Below, piece after piece: positions 22,020 through 32,589 of a stretch of DNA of 64,000 bases. The stretch is taken from NCBI GenBank assembly GCA_013146195.2, contig CM028384.1:69539990-69603989 (forward strand). The letters are read 5' to 3'. The notes under the pieces are model-generated. The model did not search any database. It was not told the DNA's origin and saw only the letters and a program-made list of their open reading frames with translations. The stretch is from Codonopsis lanceolata (taxonomy: Eukaryota; Streptophyta; Magnoliopsida; Asterales; Campanulaceae). Within the stretch, counting starts at the first letter, position 1, and each line of letters begins with the position of its first letter. The position numbers and the translations under genes were made by a program.

Positions 22020-23500
22020 TTCGGTTGAATACCACATCAGTCATTTGGATACATGATCTATCTTTTGTTTTGTACCAAAAAGAGGTGAGGTACAATGGTA
22101 GAAGATCCCTTGCTAATATATGGGGTTTCCCGCCATTTTGAGTTTGATTGGGTACCCTCCTTTGTGAGGGCTGCCCAAGCTAATTTTTTGAGTGGGGTGG
22201 GTGGCCTCACGCTGCCAATTGATGGTATGGAGTGTCATTCCTAGTTATTAAAGGCAGAAGGCGAGAGGTCATTTTTGAGGTGAAAGGTGGTGATCGAAAG
22301 ACGAACAAGGCAACAAATTAAGAAAATTTGTGTGTATATATATGTGTAATAATTAAATCTAGGCTAAAACTTGTGTAAGACGGTCTTACAGATGTTTTTT
22401 GTAAAACAAATCCTATTTACCTGACCTGTTGTGTATTGGTGAGTTAAGTTGTAAGAAAGTTGAGCTTCATCTTACGAATTAAAATCTGTAAGACGGTCTT
22501 ACAAGAGACCTACATTTAAAACTATTGCATTGTAAGTTCACATTAAGACATAATAATTGATAAAGGTAAATTTTGTACCCAAATAATCAATAAAGTTTTT
22601 CAATAACCATGTGAATCAACTTGCAAAGCATGTGCATGCTCAATGACTTCACACCAAACTAGAATAGGATTAATTCAGTATACACAAGTTGGTATTTAAA
22701 AATAGGATTGATTCAGTATTACATAGTTCCTTCACTGTTATTCAATGACTTCACACAAAACTAAATATTCCTTCCCTTCATTTTTTTTCTCTCTTATTAT
22801 AAAAGTCAAGCTTGTTTTTTATAATTTAATTAATAGACAAAAATAACTCTTCACCAAATAAATTATCCATCATTTAATTAAGGACAAAACAAGTAAATTT
22901 ACCATGACAAAAAATAATATTTGGACAAAAATAGTTCAAACTATAATAAATCAATCACTATTAATTAAGGTTGAACAAGTAAATTTGTCATAAGCTAATT
23001 AATTTCATGAATAATTAAATAATAATTTGATCCCTTGACTTGTACCTATTTTAAAGTTATGTCCTACATTATTGAATTCTATTCATTTCGTCTTGTATTT
23101 TGATTTTGTTATCATTTTCCCCTTCCTACCAGGCTACCATTATCGTTACAAATATCGTCCAATATATTCTAAAATGACAAAAATACATTAACTCAAAAGA
23201 CTAAAACTTTATTCGAAACTAAAAAAATATTTGAAACTAAAAAATAATATAGTTTTATTTATTTATTTCTTAAATATATATGTTCGGGAAAGATATTATT
23301 AGATGTATATAGAAAATTGTAACTATAATGATAAATTTGTTAGTAGTATCAAACTATTAAGCAAATCTGTAACATGTTTAATTATTACTCAGAAATAAGC
23401 TAAGAGAAACGAGTTAAGAAAATATGTCATAATGTCAAGAAGATAGAGAAAATGAAGAATCAATTAATAAATCTATGTGTTTTATTAGAAAAGAATGCTA
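22020..23500. repeat. Duplicated segment, related to 53.4-54.6 kb and 32.4-33.1 kb
   Basis: The region starts with GTCATTTGGATACATGATC and TGTACCAAA, then GTGAGGGCTGCCCAA. It goes on through the AACTTGCAAAGCATGTGCATGCTCAATG block and AAACAAGTAAATTT stretches to about 23500. The same order, with divergence, is seen at 53410-54640. The central part also matches 32590-33060, upstream of BAHD copy 3. It has no intact gene. It shows that a large block has been copied several times within 32 kb. Confidence 0.7.
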
Positions 23501-25600
23501 AAATCTACTATTTACTTCTTTAAATTTTCAGACTACTACAACTGCTTTTAAAATTATCGATGGTCCCTAACTTATTGATATTACAAACAAAACCAATGTT
23601 AGTAATCACAAATAACTAGATTCAAAATATTTTACTCATTTTCATAACTGGGTTCCAAACTTCTAACCTCTTTTGGTTTTAATTTGCTTGCTCCTCTTCA
23701 TTGGACCCGAGGTAGTTACATGTGTAATTTTGGGAGCTAATCATATTTTGACCCAATTGAAATTAGTCCAAAATACAAATTTCCCCCTAAAGTATCCACG
23801 AAATCCACTTTGGCTCACAATGTAATTTTTTAGCATTTCCATATTCCATGTCAAATTTGGTAATGAGATGTCATGTCTGGTAATCGTAGTGATAAACATG
23901 GTGTGGTGAATAATGTTTAAAATCAAGAATTTGCTCCAATCAAACCATAAACAATATCAACTGTGTCAATGAGAAATTTGTTATAATTGAAGTTATGGAC
24001 GATGAAAACGGATTGAACTATGGTTTGTCTCATCATTGTCGTATACGTATGTGATGGATTCAAATATGAGATTTGAAATTCTTGGTGTATGCTTGTGTAT
24101 TATGTAGTACGAGGGAGAAAAAGGGAAATTCTTGGTATATGCTTATGTGTTATGTTGTACATCTTTAATTTTTTGGTAAGTTTTTATTTGTGGCGGCCTT
24201 GAAACCTAAGTGTGATTATCTGATCTTGAGTTCAATATCTATGATATAATTCCGTTATATTTTATTTATTTTTCTATATAATAATTTGAATAAAACATTA
24301 ATACACTTTTGAATTTTCTCACTTAAAATTTACATACGAGGTCATTGCCTGAAAAGAAGAAAAAGAAGTTTCTCTTTGGGTAATAAAAGTAGAGAAAGCA
24401 TTGCAAAAAATGACTAAAATGTCCTATACATGAAATACCATGTGCACATTAACGTTAGATTGGTAACCTTCGTCGTGGCTAGGGGGAAAACTAGAAAATA
24501 ATTATAAAATAAGATATGAAAATGATACAAAAATTAGGTTAGGTGGTAAAGCAGGGCTTTATATATATTTTGAGGGAATTTCGTATTTTTAGTATAAATA
24601 TATATACTTTTGGGTTGAAAGCTTGATTTATCTAACATAATATATTATTTTCTATAGGGAGTCATAAATTTCAGAAACGATATAAACAAAGTCTCCAACA
24701 ATAATGTGTTTATCTAAGATAATAAGTTTGAATTATTTTCAATTCACACACTCATAAAAGTGAATGAATTCATGTTTGGTAATTAAAAAAAGAATGAAAA
24801 TAACCAACAAAAAAAAAAGTAGGATAAGTTGCTATACAATGATTAAAAGTATACAATATAAATGATCGGAAAACAAAATATTAAAAAAACTAAAAGCACA
24901 ATAACACAATTTATAAGTTTCAAAAATTGTAATGATTAAAATACAAAAAAAAACATCCAATAATTAAAAGTAAACAGAAAAATAAAAAAACTAGCATATC
25001 ATTTTTTAAAAATCATTAACACTACGTACAAAGCACGTGAATCTTACTAGTGTTCTTAAAAAACAAACATTTACAGAGACTAAAACTTTTTTTTTTTGGG
25101 AAACACAACATTGTTTTGAATTGTTTTGAAAGCAGTAAAATTTGAAAAACAAAAAAGAGGAGTAACTGAAATTAATCGAATATTTACAGTAAATGTCATA
25201 CGGGTCGATTGCATCGCCAATTTGTCGTATACACCACAAGGTCCACAACGAACTCATTCCTTTGATCAATTTTACAGATGAACAATGATGACAGAATCTA
25301 AAACCCTAGAATCCACGAAGTCTGGTCGTGTTTTGTTTACCTAAGTCAATAACTGTTACAAACAAAACGGCTTTGTTTGACTAATACAGGGGTGGTGAGA
25401 AATACCCAATTAACCCTTGAGAAACTGCACATGGGAGGCACATGCCAGACTTAACGGTTAAAAGGAAACGACGTCTATCAAAAGGCTAGGACCTTCTTTG
25501 AAAGAAAAAAAATAGTACTTAAATGACCTAGATTTGACAAAAAAATAAACATGTTAAGAGACTAAAACTATGAGAGACTTATAGTCAAGGGACCATTTCT
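23501..25600. other. AT-rich intergenic sequence
   Basis: No supported gene, RNA or bounded repeat was seen. Reading frames here are short and of random composition. A T10 run occurs near 25090. Confidence 0.6.
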
Positions 25601-25627
25601 GCGCTTCGCCCATCACTTTATCCGTAT

Positions 25628-26655
25628 CCAATGTTTGGTAGAGTTTTGTGTGTCAGATAAAATTATCCATATATCCGGATAACCCCCTTATCCAGGATTA
25701 AATAACACCTCCACCCCAGTTATTATTTAATCTCGGATTAGAAAAAAAGAGACTACTTTTATTGTTCTCATATTACCCTCCATTTCCACGCTCAAATGCT
25801 AAACAAGATCCCAACACGCATCCCGTTTTTTTTTTTTTTTTTTGACATATAGGTTTTTCTTAAATCATGAAATAATAAATCATAAATGTACAAAAAAACA
25901 TTCAGTTAGACCAAAAAAAGTTAAACTTAACAATAATTTTAGGACGGCGAGAGTATATGTGTAAGATAAAAGAAATTTTAAATTAATTAAAAAAACACAC
26001 ACGGATGATAAAAAAATGAACTTTATTATCTATGAAATTCACAATTCGTTGACTGTACATAAATCAATACAAATTCTTGGATTATGAACAAGTAACAATC
26101 CACAAAGAGAGAGAGAGAGAGAAATAGAGAGCAAGAATTGGTTTATGAAAACAGTTCGAGAGAAAAGTAGTGTCTCTAAAATCTCTTGGAAGCTAAAGTT
26201 TATTTCAAATTTAGAGCTTTTGTGTGATCTTTTAATTTATTTATAACTTGTAATTTTTCAAACAAAAAAAATAGAACTAGTATTTTTAGAGAAAAAAGAT
26301 ATTGATATTGCAATTATGAATGCGAATTATAATTGCGTGCTCCCAAGTTTTTCAATTTTAAATTTTAGAACAGAACGATAGTTGAATGTGAAAAATACAA
26401 TGAATAATATAAATCAAAGCATATTTTATCATAATTCAATATAAGAATATTTTCGGAAAAAAAATAATTTGATCATGAACTTAGTATTGACTAGCAAATA
26501 CCGGATAAGATAATTAGAGAGATAAATTAGGCTTATCCGTGATCTACCAAACATTGAATAACTCTAAAAGCGAGATAAAATAATGATGAATAAAATAATC
26601 TACATTTTTATTATTAATTTATCGTATCCCACTTTTCTACAAACCACCCCCAAAA
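25628..26655. mobile_element. Probable MITE immediately upstream of BAHD copy 1
   Basis: CCAATGTTTGGTAGAGTT near 25632 is matched in reverse by ACCAAACATTGAATAACTCT near 26548, and TTATCCGG/CCGGATAAG pairs lie inside. The terminal part ATCCCACTTTTCTACAAACCACCCCC (26626-26651) resembles the ends of plant hAT-type MITEs. Exact ends and a target duplication are not clear. If correct, only about 15 bp of the shared BAHD upstream sequence survive between this element and copy 1. Confidence 0.5.
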
Positions 26656-26661
26656 GGAATT

Positions 26662-28071
26662 ATGCATCAAGAAACTGCAACAGCGACGATGAGAAATTTT
26701 CATCGATTGGCAAGAAGGCATCTTCACAGCAGAATAATCTCAAAAGAAACAATTAAGCCTTCATTTCCAACTCCTCCTCACCTCAAAACCTACAATCTTT
26801 CATTACTTGATCAGAACAACCCTTCAATTTATATGCCTCTTCTTTTCTTATACCCAAACCATGACTCTATTAATACAGTTCCTACTTATCATCAGGAGAG
26901 ATTAGCAACCTCCCAATTACTCAAGAAGTCCTTATCTCAAACTTTGAGCCAATACTATCCATTTTCCGGGAGATTCACTGCTGAAAACAGAGCCTATGTG
27001 TATTGTAATGATGAGGGAGTCGAGTTTGTGGAAGCTCAAATAGATACAACATTATCGGAGCTCATCCATGTCCATTCTTTCAAGAACCAACCATTAGATC
27101 TGTTCTTTCCTACTGATGGAGCATTTGGCCCCACTTACAAGAGCTCCATTGGTCTAGTGATGGTTCAGCTTAGCTACTTAGCTTGTGGAGGATTGGCTTT
27201 AGCAGTGTCCATGTCCCATAAGATCGCAGATGCTTGTACTTTTTGCAATTTTGTGAATCATTGGGCTGCAGTGACCCGACGAAACTTAGGTGATCAGCAT
27301 GTACAACCTCTGTCACCGCATTTCATTTACCCCCAAAATGATATTGCCTACATTCCGGAATATGTGATAGACAAAGGGAGTAACCTTGTCAGTAAGAAAT
27401 TGGTGTTCCCAAACTCGAAATTAGCTGAACTGAAAGCTAAGGCTAAGGACCACAAAAATGCATCTGCAGGAGAAGAAGAGGAGATCACAATGATGAATCC
27501 TACTAGGATTGAAGTTCTCAGCTCACTACTCTATGGATGTGCTGTGAGGGCAGCAAAGAAGGCGAATTCACAATCTGTTGGTTCATTTGTTTTGGCACAG
27601 GCGGTGAACATCCGCAATAGGATGGTCCGCCCATTGCCTGAAACCATTGTGGGAAATAATTATTTATTTGTTCGTATACCAACTGTAACCGAGTGTGAGT
27701 TAACGTTGAGTCACCTAACTGCTCGAATGAAGAAAGCGAAGATGCAACTAACTGGATTGACAAGTTCTCTAGTTAACCAACATCTACGCCAAACAGCTCT
27801 TGATGAGGATGAGGCTTTCGACACTTCAGTAAGTAATAAAGTTGTTGAAAATTTCACATTTTCGAGTATATGCAGGTTTCCGCTTTACCAGGTTGATTTT
27901 GGGTGGGGAAAGCCCGTTCGGGTGAATATTAGACCTGGGTATGTAGAGAAGAATACCTTCTTTTTAATGGATACACCAAGTGGTGATGGAATTGAAGCAC
28001 TGCTAGCTCTGGAAGAAGAAAACATGGCCGCATTTCAAAATGACGAGAAACTCCATGAATTTGCTTTATAG
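26662..28071 (+). CDS. BAHD acyltransferase, copy 1 (vinorine-synthase-like clade)
   Basis: This single-exon frame of 469 residues encodes a soluble acyl-CoA-dependent acyltransferase. BAHD enzymes move an acyl group from acyl-CoA to an alcohol or amine of a specialised metabolite. The catalytic HxxxD motif is HKIAD at residues 186-190, and the structural DFGWG motif is at 412-416, both intact. The IKPSFPTPPHLKTYNLSLLDQ start is typical of clade III members such as vinorine synthase or salutaridinol acetyltransferase. Length fits the family. The conserved start is probably the second ATG at 26689 (MRNFHRLARRHL), because copies 2 and 3 lack the upstream ATG. That gives 460 residues. Relative to copy 2 it keeps an extra segment of about 20 residues just before DFGWG. 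A probable MITE abuts its 5' side. Substrate cannot be predicted. Confidence 0.93.
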   Translation: MHQETATATMRNFHRLARRHLHSRIISKETIKPSFPTPPHLKTYNLSLLDQNNPSIYMPLLFLYPNHDSINTVPTYHQERLATSQLLKKSLSQTLSQYYPFSGRFTAENRAYVYCNDEGVEFVEAQIDTTLSELIHVHSFKNQPLDLFFPTDGAFGPTYKSSIGLVMVQLSYLACGGLALAVSMSHKIADACTFCNFVNHWAAVTRRNLGDQHVQPLSPHFIYPQNDIAYIPEYVIDKGSNLVSKKLVFPNSKLAELKAKAKDHKNASAGEEEEITMMNPTRIEVLSSLLYGCAVRAAKKANSQSVGSFVLAQAVNIRNRMVRPLPETIVGNNYLFVRIPTVTECELTLSHLTARMKKAKMQLTGLTSSLVNQHLRQTALDEDEAFDTSVSNKVVENFTFSSICRFPLYQVDFGWGKPVRVNIRPGYVEKNTFFLMDTPSGDGIEALLALEEENMAAFQNDEKLHEFAL

Positions 28072-28869
28072 TTTTCATTTTCTGGTTCATAAAGTTTGTA
28101 ATTATTGGGCTAATTGACCCTCTATGTTTGTTTTACACATTTCTAGCTGTGTCAGTTGTTGCCATGCGTTCAAGAAGTAGTTTCGAACTTTCGCATCCTT
28201 TCACCAGATTTTGGGGTATTTTATAAACAGTTTTATAAAGTGCTTTTTTTTTTTTCGATTCAAAAAAAAAAACGTAGCCTGGAATTTCTTCCCTTTAATA
28301 ATCCAAGTCCATTTAAATCCTCTCTCCATTCCACTTGGTCCATGGCTTTAAAATTCAGCCCAAAACTCCATCTTTTTATCCAGATTCTCTCCAAGTCCCA
28401 ATATTTCCTCTCCTACATTAAAAGATAATAACTCAAATCAATTACGCGTAAGAATCAGTTGAAATATAGGAAATATGAGTATAGAGTATCGATACACATT
28501 AGAAGTTGTCAGATTGATCTTATTAATATGCTGACAAGACTTTGAATGTGAACATGACTAAACAAAGATTAAATCAGGAGTAAGTCTCTTACAAGACCGA
28601 CGGAACTCCACTCTCTCACAACACAACCCACTAACACACGATATGCCGGGTAAAGAGGATCCGTCTTACAAAAAATATTTGTAAGACCGTCTTGCCCAAG
28701 TTTTTGCTTTAAAGAGTAGGTCTCATGTAAGACGGTCTTACAGATGTTAATCCGTATAACGAAACCCAACTTTCTCAAAACTCAATCCACAAACATACAC
28801 TGGATTAGGAAAGGATCATCTATCTTACAAAAAATATACGTAGACCGTCTTACCTAATTTTTTACCTAA
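28072..28869. other. Intergenic sequence between BAHD copies 1 and 2
   Basis: The first 80 bp after the stop (TTTTCTGGTTCATAAAGTTTG, then GGGCTAATTGACCCTCTATG) are shared with copy 2 and represent the common 3' untranslated region. Beyond it, 28600-28860 has two tandem copies of a motif containing AAGACGGTCTTAC and CTCACAAC. The same motif is found near 22380-22500, 29290-29410 and 32640-32780. It is a dispersed repeat in this cluster. Confidence 0.6.
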
Positions 28870-29450
28870 AGAGGTAAATCCATGTGAATTAACTTGCAAA
28901 GCATGTGACCGATACTAGTTCCACCTAGAAACATACAAAAAGAAGAAATAAATTGAAATATGATACACAAGTTGCTATTTAAGAATAGGATTGATATACT
29001 ATCCCCTCAAGTCTGTTCGATAACTTCAGACCAAATTAAATACGCCCTCCCTCCATTTAAAAAAGAACATAGCCTCGTTTGAAAAGTCAAGCTTTAACTC
29101 AGTGGATTAGCTCAATAACTTCTACCACCGATGTTTCACTCATGTGGAGCGATCCATTTAGCATGAGGGATCCCTTTAGCATGATGCCTTGTGTTCTATT
29201 TTTAGCAGGTACAAATTTCCTTGAACCAATGATAAGTTGAGTATCTCGAGCGGCCAGGGATAGTCTCAAGGACAAATACTTAAACAAGACGATTTTACAT
29301 ATATTTTTTATAAGACGGATCACATTACCCGACCATTTTAGTAGGTTAAGTTGTGAGAGTCTGGGGATCTGTCTTACAAATTAAGATCTATAAGACGGGT
29401 CTTAGATGAGACCTACTCTAATCTCAGGCTATTTAATTTACATGTACCAG
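28870..29450 (+). promoter_or_regulatory. Upstream region of BAHD copy 2
   Basis: This is the same module as 20720-21114, with an internal insertion of about 130 bp (29268-29425) carrying the AAGACGG repeat. It ends CTATTTAATTTACATGTACC close to the gene, where TATTTAAT could serve as a weak TATA element. Because it is the best-preserved flanking module beside an intact copy, it is the likeliest original BAHD promoter. Confidence 0.5.
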
Positions 29451-29496
29451 TTTCAGCTAAAAAGGAATCGTAGATCAAGAAACTGCAACAGTGACA

Positions 29497-30831
29497 ATGA
29501 GAAATTTCCTACTATTGGCAAGAAGGCATCTTCACTGTACAGTAATCTCAAAAGAGACAATTAAGCCTTCATTTCCAACACCTCCTCAACTCAAAACCTA
29601 CAATCTTTCATTCCTTGATCGGAGCAGTCCTTCAATTTATATGCCTTATGTTTTTTTCTACCCAAATTATGGCTTTAGTAATATGGTTACCACTAGTCAT
29701 CATGAGAGATTATCAACCTCTGAATTACTCAAGAAGTCCTTATCTCAAACTTTGAGCCGATACTATCCATTTTCCGGGAGATTCTCTGCTGAAAACAGAA
29801 CCTATGTGGATTGTAACGATGAGGGAGTCGACTTTGTGGAAGCTCAAATAGATGCAACATTATCGGAGCTCATCCATGTCCATTCTTTCGAGAACCAACC
29901 ATTAAATCGCTTATTTCCTACGGATGGAGTATGTGGCCCCATTTACAAGGGTTCCAGTCATCTAATGATGGTTCAAATTAGCTATTTTGCTTGTGGAGGA
30001 ATAGCTTTAGCAGTGTCCATGTCCCATAAGATTGCAGATGGTTGTACCTTTTGCAATTTTGTTAATCATTGGGCCGCCATGACCCGAAGAAACTCAGGTG
30101 ATCAGCACGTACTACCTCTGTCTCCGCATTTCATTTACTCCCTAAATGATATTGCCTACATTCCGGAATATGTGCTAGACAAAGGGAATAATCTTGTCAA
30201 AAAGAAATTTGTGTTCCCAAACTCAAAATTAGCCGAATTGAAGGCCAAGGCTAAGGACCGCAATAGTGCAGCTGCGCAAGAAGAAAACGAGATCACAATG
30301 ACGAATCCTACTAGGATTGAAGTTCTCACTTCACTACTCTATGGATGTGCTGTGAGGGCAGCAAAGAAGTCGAATTCACAATCTGTTGATTCATTTGTTA
30401 TGGCACATATGGTGAACGTGCGCAATAGGATGGTCCACCCGTTGCCTGAAACCACTGTGGGAAATATATGTTTACGCATTGAAATACCAACAGTAACTGA
30501 GAGTGAGTTGGCGTTGAGTCACCTAACTGCACGAATGAAGAAAGCGAAGATGCAACTAATGGGACTGACAAAGTCTCTAGTGAACCAACAGCAATGCCAA
30601 TCAGCTGATGAGACTTTTTTATTTTCGAGTATATGCAGGTTTCCACTTTACCAGGTTGATTTTGGGTGGGGAAAGCCCGTTCGGGTGAATATGGCTGGGT
30701 TTATAGGAAAGAATTTCTTCTTTTTAATGGATACACCAAGTGGTGATGGAATTGAAGTAATGCTAGCTCTGGAAGAAGAATACATGGCCGCATTTCAAAA
30801 TGACGAGAAACTCCATGCATTGGCTTTATAG
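29497..30831 (+). CDS. BAHD acyltransferase, copy 2
   Basis: This open single-exon frame starts at the ATG at 29497 (MRNFLLLARRHLHC, 444 residues). The upstream GTG at 29491 is not a likely plant start. HKIAD lies at residues 177-181 and DFGWG at 388-392, so both family signatures are intact. Copy 2 is clearly paralogous to copy 1 along the whole length, with changes spread over both the acyl-CoA and acceptor sides. It lacks about 20 residues found in copy 1 just before the FSSICRFPLYQVDFGWG block. It has the fullest upstream module and an intact 3' region. It is probably functional, with acyl donor and acceptor unknown. Confidence 0.93.
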   Translation: MRNFLLLARRHLHCTVISKETIKPSFPTPPQLKTYNLSFLDRSSPSIYMPYVFFYPNYGFSNMVTTSHHERLSTSELLKKSLSQTLSRYYPFSGRFSAENRTYVDCNDEGVDFVEAQIDATLSELIHVHSFENQPLNRLFPTDGVCGPIYKGSSHLMMVQISYFACGGIALAVSMSHKIADGCTFCNFVNHWAAMTRRNSGDQHVLPLSPHFIYSLNDIAYIPEYVLDKGNNLVKKKFVFPNSKLAELKAKAKDRNSAAAQEENEITMTNPTRIEVLTSLLYGCAVRAAKKSNSQSVDSFVMAHMVNVRNRMVHPLPETTVGNICLRIEIPTVTESELALSHLTARMKKAKMQLMGLTKSLVNQQQCQSADETFLFSSICRFPLYQVDFGWGKPVRVNMAGFIGKNFFFLMDTPSGDGIEVMLALEEEYMAAFQNDEKLHALAL

Positions 30832-32400
30832 TTTTTATTTTCTGGTTCATCAAGTTTGTAACTATTGGGCTAATTGACCCTCTATGTTCGTTTTTACAAA
30901 TTTCTAGCTATGTCAGTTGTTGAAACTTCATATGTCAGCAGATGTGGTTCGTGACTTTGGCTGCTAATTAATTGGATTAGGTAATGAAATAAAATAAATT
31001 CTAAAAACCCTTTGGTTTTTTAATTTCGTTTTAACGGAGGCCCTTCTGAAATCTGGAGAGACCAAATCAAAATGATAAGAAAATGAAATTGAACAAAAAG
31101 CCTCCATCGTCGGGGATCAATAAAACGTGACTGTGACATTAGTGATATATGTTTTCATTTTACGCTTAAAATAGCATAAAATGGTCCACAACATCAATTT
31201 TTTCCCAAAATATGGGAGTCTTGGCGCACAATGTTCGGTTGTGGTTAATAGATACGAGGGTAATGTTGTCATTTCTATATTCATTCATCATCTTCATTAA
31301 AATATACATCACCTTCTGGAACAGAGCTCAATCCGGGAAGAGCTCAAGTAATTGGGCATTTTACAATAGATGAGGTAGAAGACGGACAAAATCCCCAACA
31401 TTCTTCACCATTTTGAGAAGTAGAAGCGAGCACACTTTTGAGAAGTAGAGGCGCTCAACACCAGCTTGGCCTTCACCATTTTTAACATTGCTAGATTTCA
31501 ACATTCCTCATGTTATTCTCTTTCTCTCTCCACGATGGCTTCCTCCTCCACTTTCTCCGAGGATGATGACCCTATTTCGATTTCGATTCAGATATGGGTT
31601 TCTATTAGAGAGATTCATATTTGGGTTCAATCAATTTTAGATCTAGGTTTTGGTCCCCTTATACTTGGCCCCTCCTCCCATCGCCTGCCTTGATCCCGTT
31701 CTTGGCCCAAAAACGCAAATCGAAGGCGACAATTGAACGGTCAAGTTGGAGAATCAAGTTGTTATAAATCCAACTGTTTAGGTAATGTGCGTTGACATTG
31801 CTGTGACAGTGAATGGTGAACCCTAGAAATTTGGGGTGATGATTTTTGCATGTTTATTATCGATTAGTGTGGAGTTATATTTATTAATTTTTGTATCGTG
31901 ATTGTTCGTTATCTACAAGATGGATTATCTATAGTGACAAACTCTTCTTGCCGTGGATAAGTTCAAGAAACTGAAAGTTAACAAACTCCCAATCAGATCT
32001 GAATTAGTTCAGACTAGTCTTTGTGCCCGTGTCCATGGCACGGCGCGCGAGCAGGGGAGAATGTCAGTATTGGAGGATGTAAATATTTAAATAAATCGAT
32101 ATATGATTTAATCATGTTTTAAAAAGAGTCTAAAATTTAAAAAAAAAATATTTGAATAAAACTTTGTAATTTCCCCCTTCAACCCCTTGCATTTTGGAAG
32201 TTTTGAAATGCCAGCACCTAAAAACTTCTTAGTAAGGGTAATTTAGTCGTATTGAAAAAGAAATCGACAGTAAATATAACGATAACGGTATAAGGCGAAT
32301 CTGACCAAAAAAATCAAATTTAGAGACCAAATGAATAGGTTATAAAACCCTAGGACCAAACTTAAATTTTGAAAAAAATCGAGAGACCAAATTATATATT
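30832..32400. other. Intergenic sequence between BAHD copies 2 and 3
   Basis: The shared BAHD 3' untranslated sequence ends near 30960. A 75-codon frame at 31466-31693 (serine-rich, MASSSTFSEDDDP inside) has no recognisable domain and is not called as a gene. The 32025-32130 stretch repeats 16315-16430. No RNA gene is seen. Confidence 0.5.
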
Positions 32401-32408
32401 AATGATTT

Positions 32409-32509
32409 TCAGGTTGTTGCTCCATGGTCGAAGCAAGGGAAAGGATACTTGATTCCATTCTATCACTTCCGAACTTCCTCTGTTTGCAAACCTCAGGGAG
32501 GTGAGGTAA
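32409..32509 (+). pseudogene. Exon-like remnant of unknown gene (copy A)
   Basis: After a TTTTCAG acceptor-like site the frame reads VVAPWSKQGKGYLIPFYHF and continues to a GGTGAGGTAAGT donor-like site. A diverged second copy is at 53630-53726. Both are bounded by a GGTAAGTG-type donor and followed by a similar GTGCTTCTTAT. I do not recognise the protein. It could be an exon carried along with the duplicated segments. Confidence 0.4.
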
Positions 32510-32589
32510 GTGCGCTTCTTATTAAATTCAAAATACCATAAGTTAGGCAGCCGACCGAATCGGACTACCTTATCTTCAAACAAATAATA

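Noticed and set aside
26662..26688. First ATG of BAHD copy 1 as the ancestral start
   Set aside because: The equivalent codon is not ATG in copies 2 and 3, so the nine extra residues are probably not ancestral. The feature keeps the longer frame because translation could still begin there.
27832..27878. A GTAAGT...TGCAG pair within BAHD copy 1 that could be an intron
   Set aside because: At 47 nt it is too short for a plant intron. The enclosed codons include the family-typical FSSICRF block also present in copy 2.
29491..29496. GTG start for BAHD copy 2 giving two extra residues
   Set aside because: Plant nuclear genes start at ATG. The ATG at 29497 is the one shared by all three copies.
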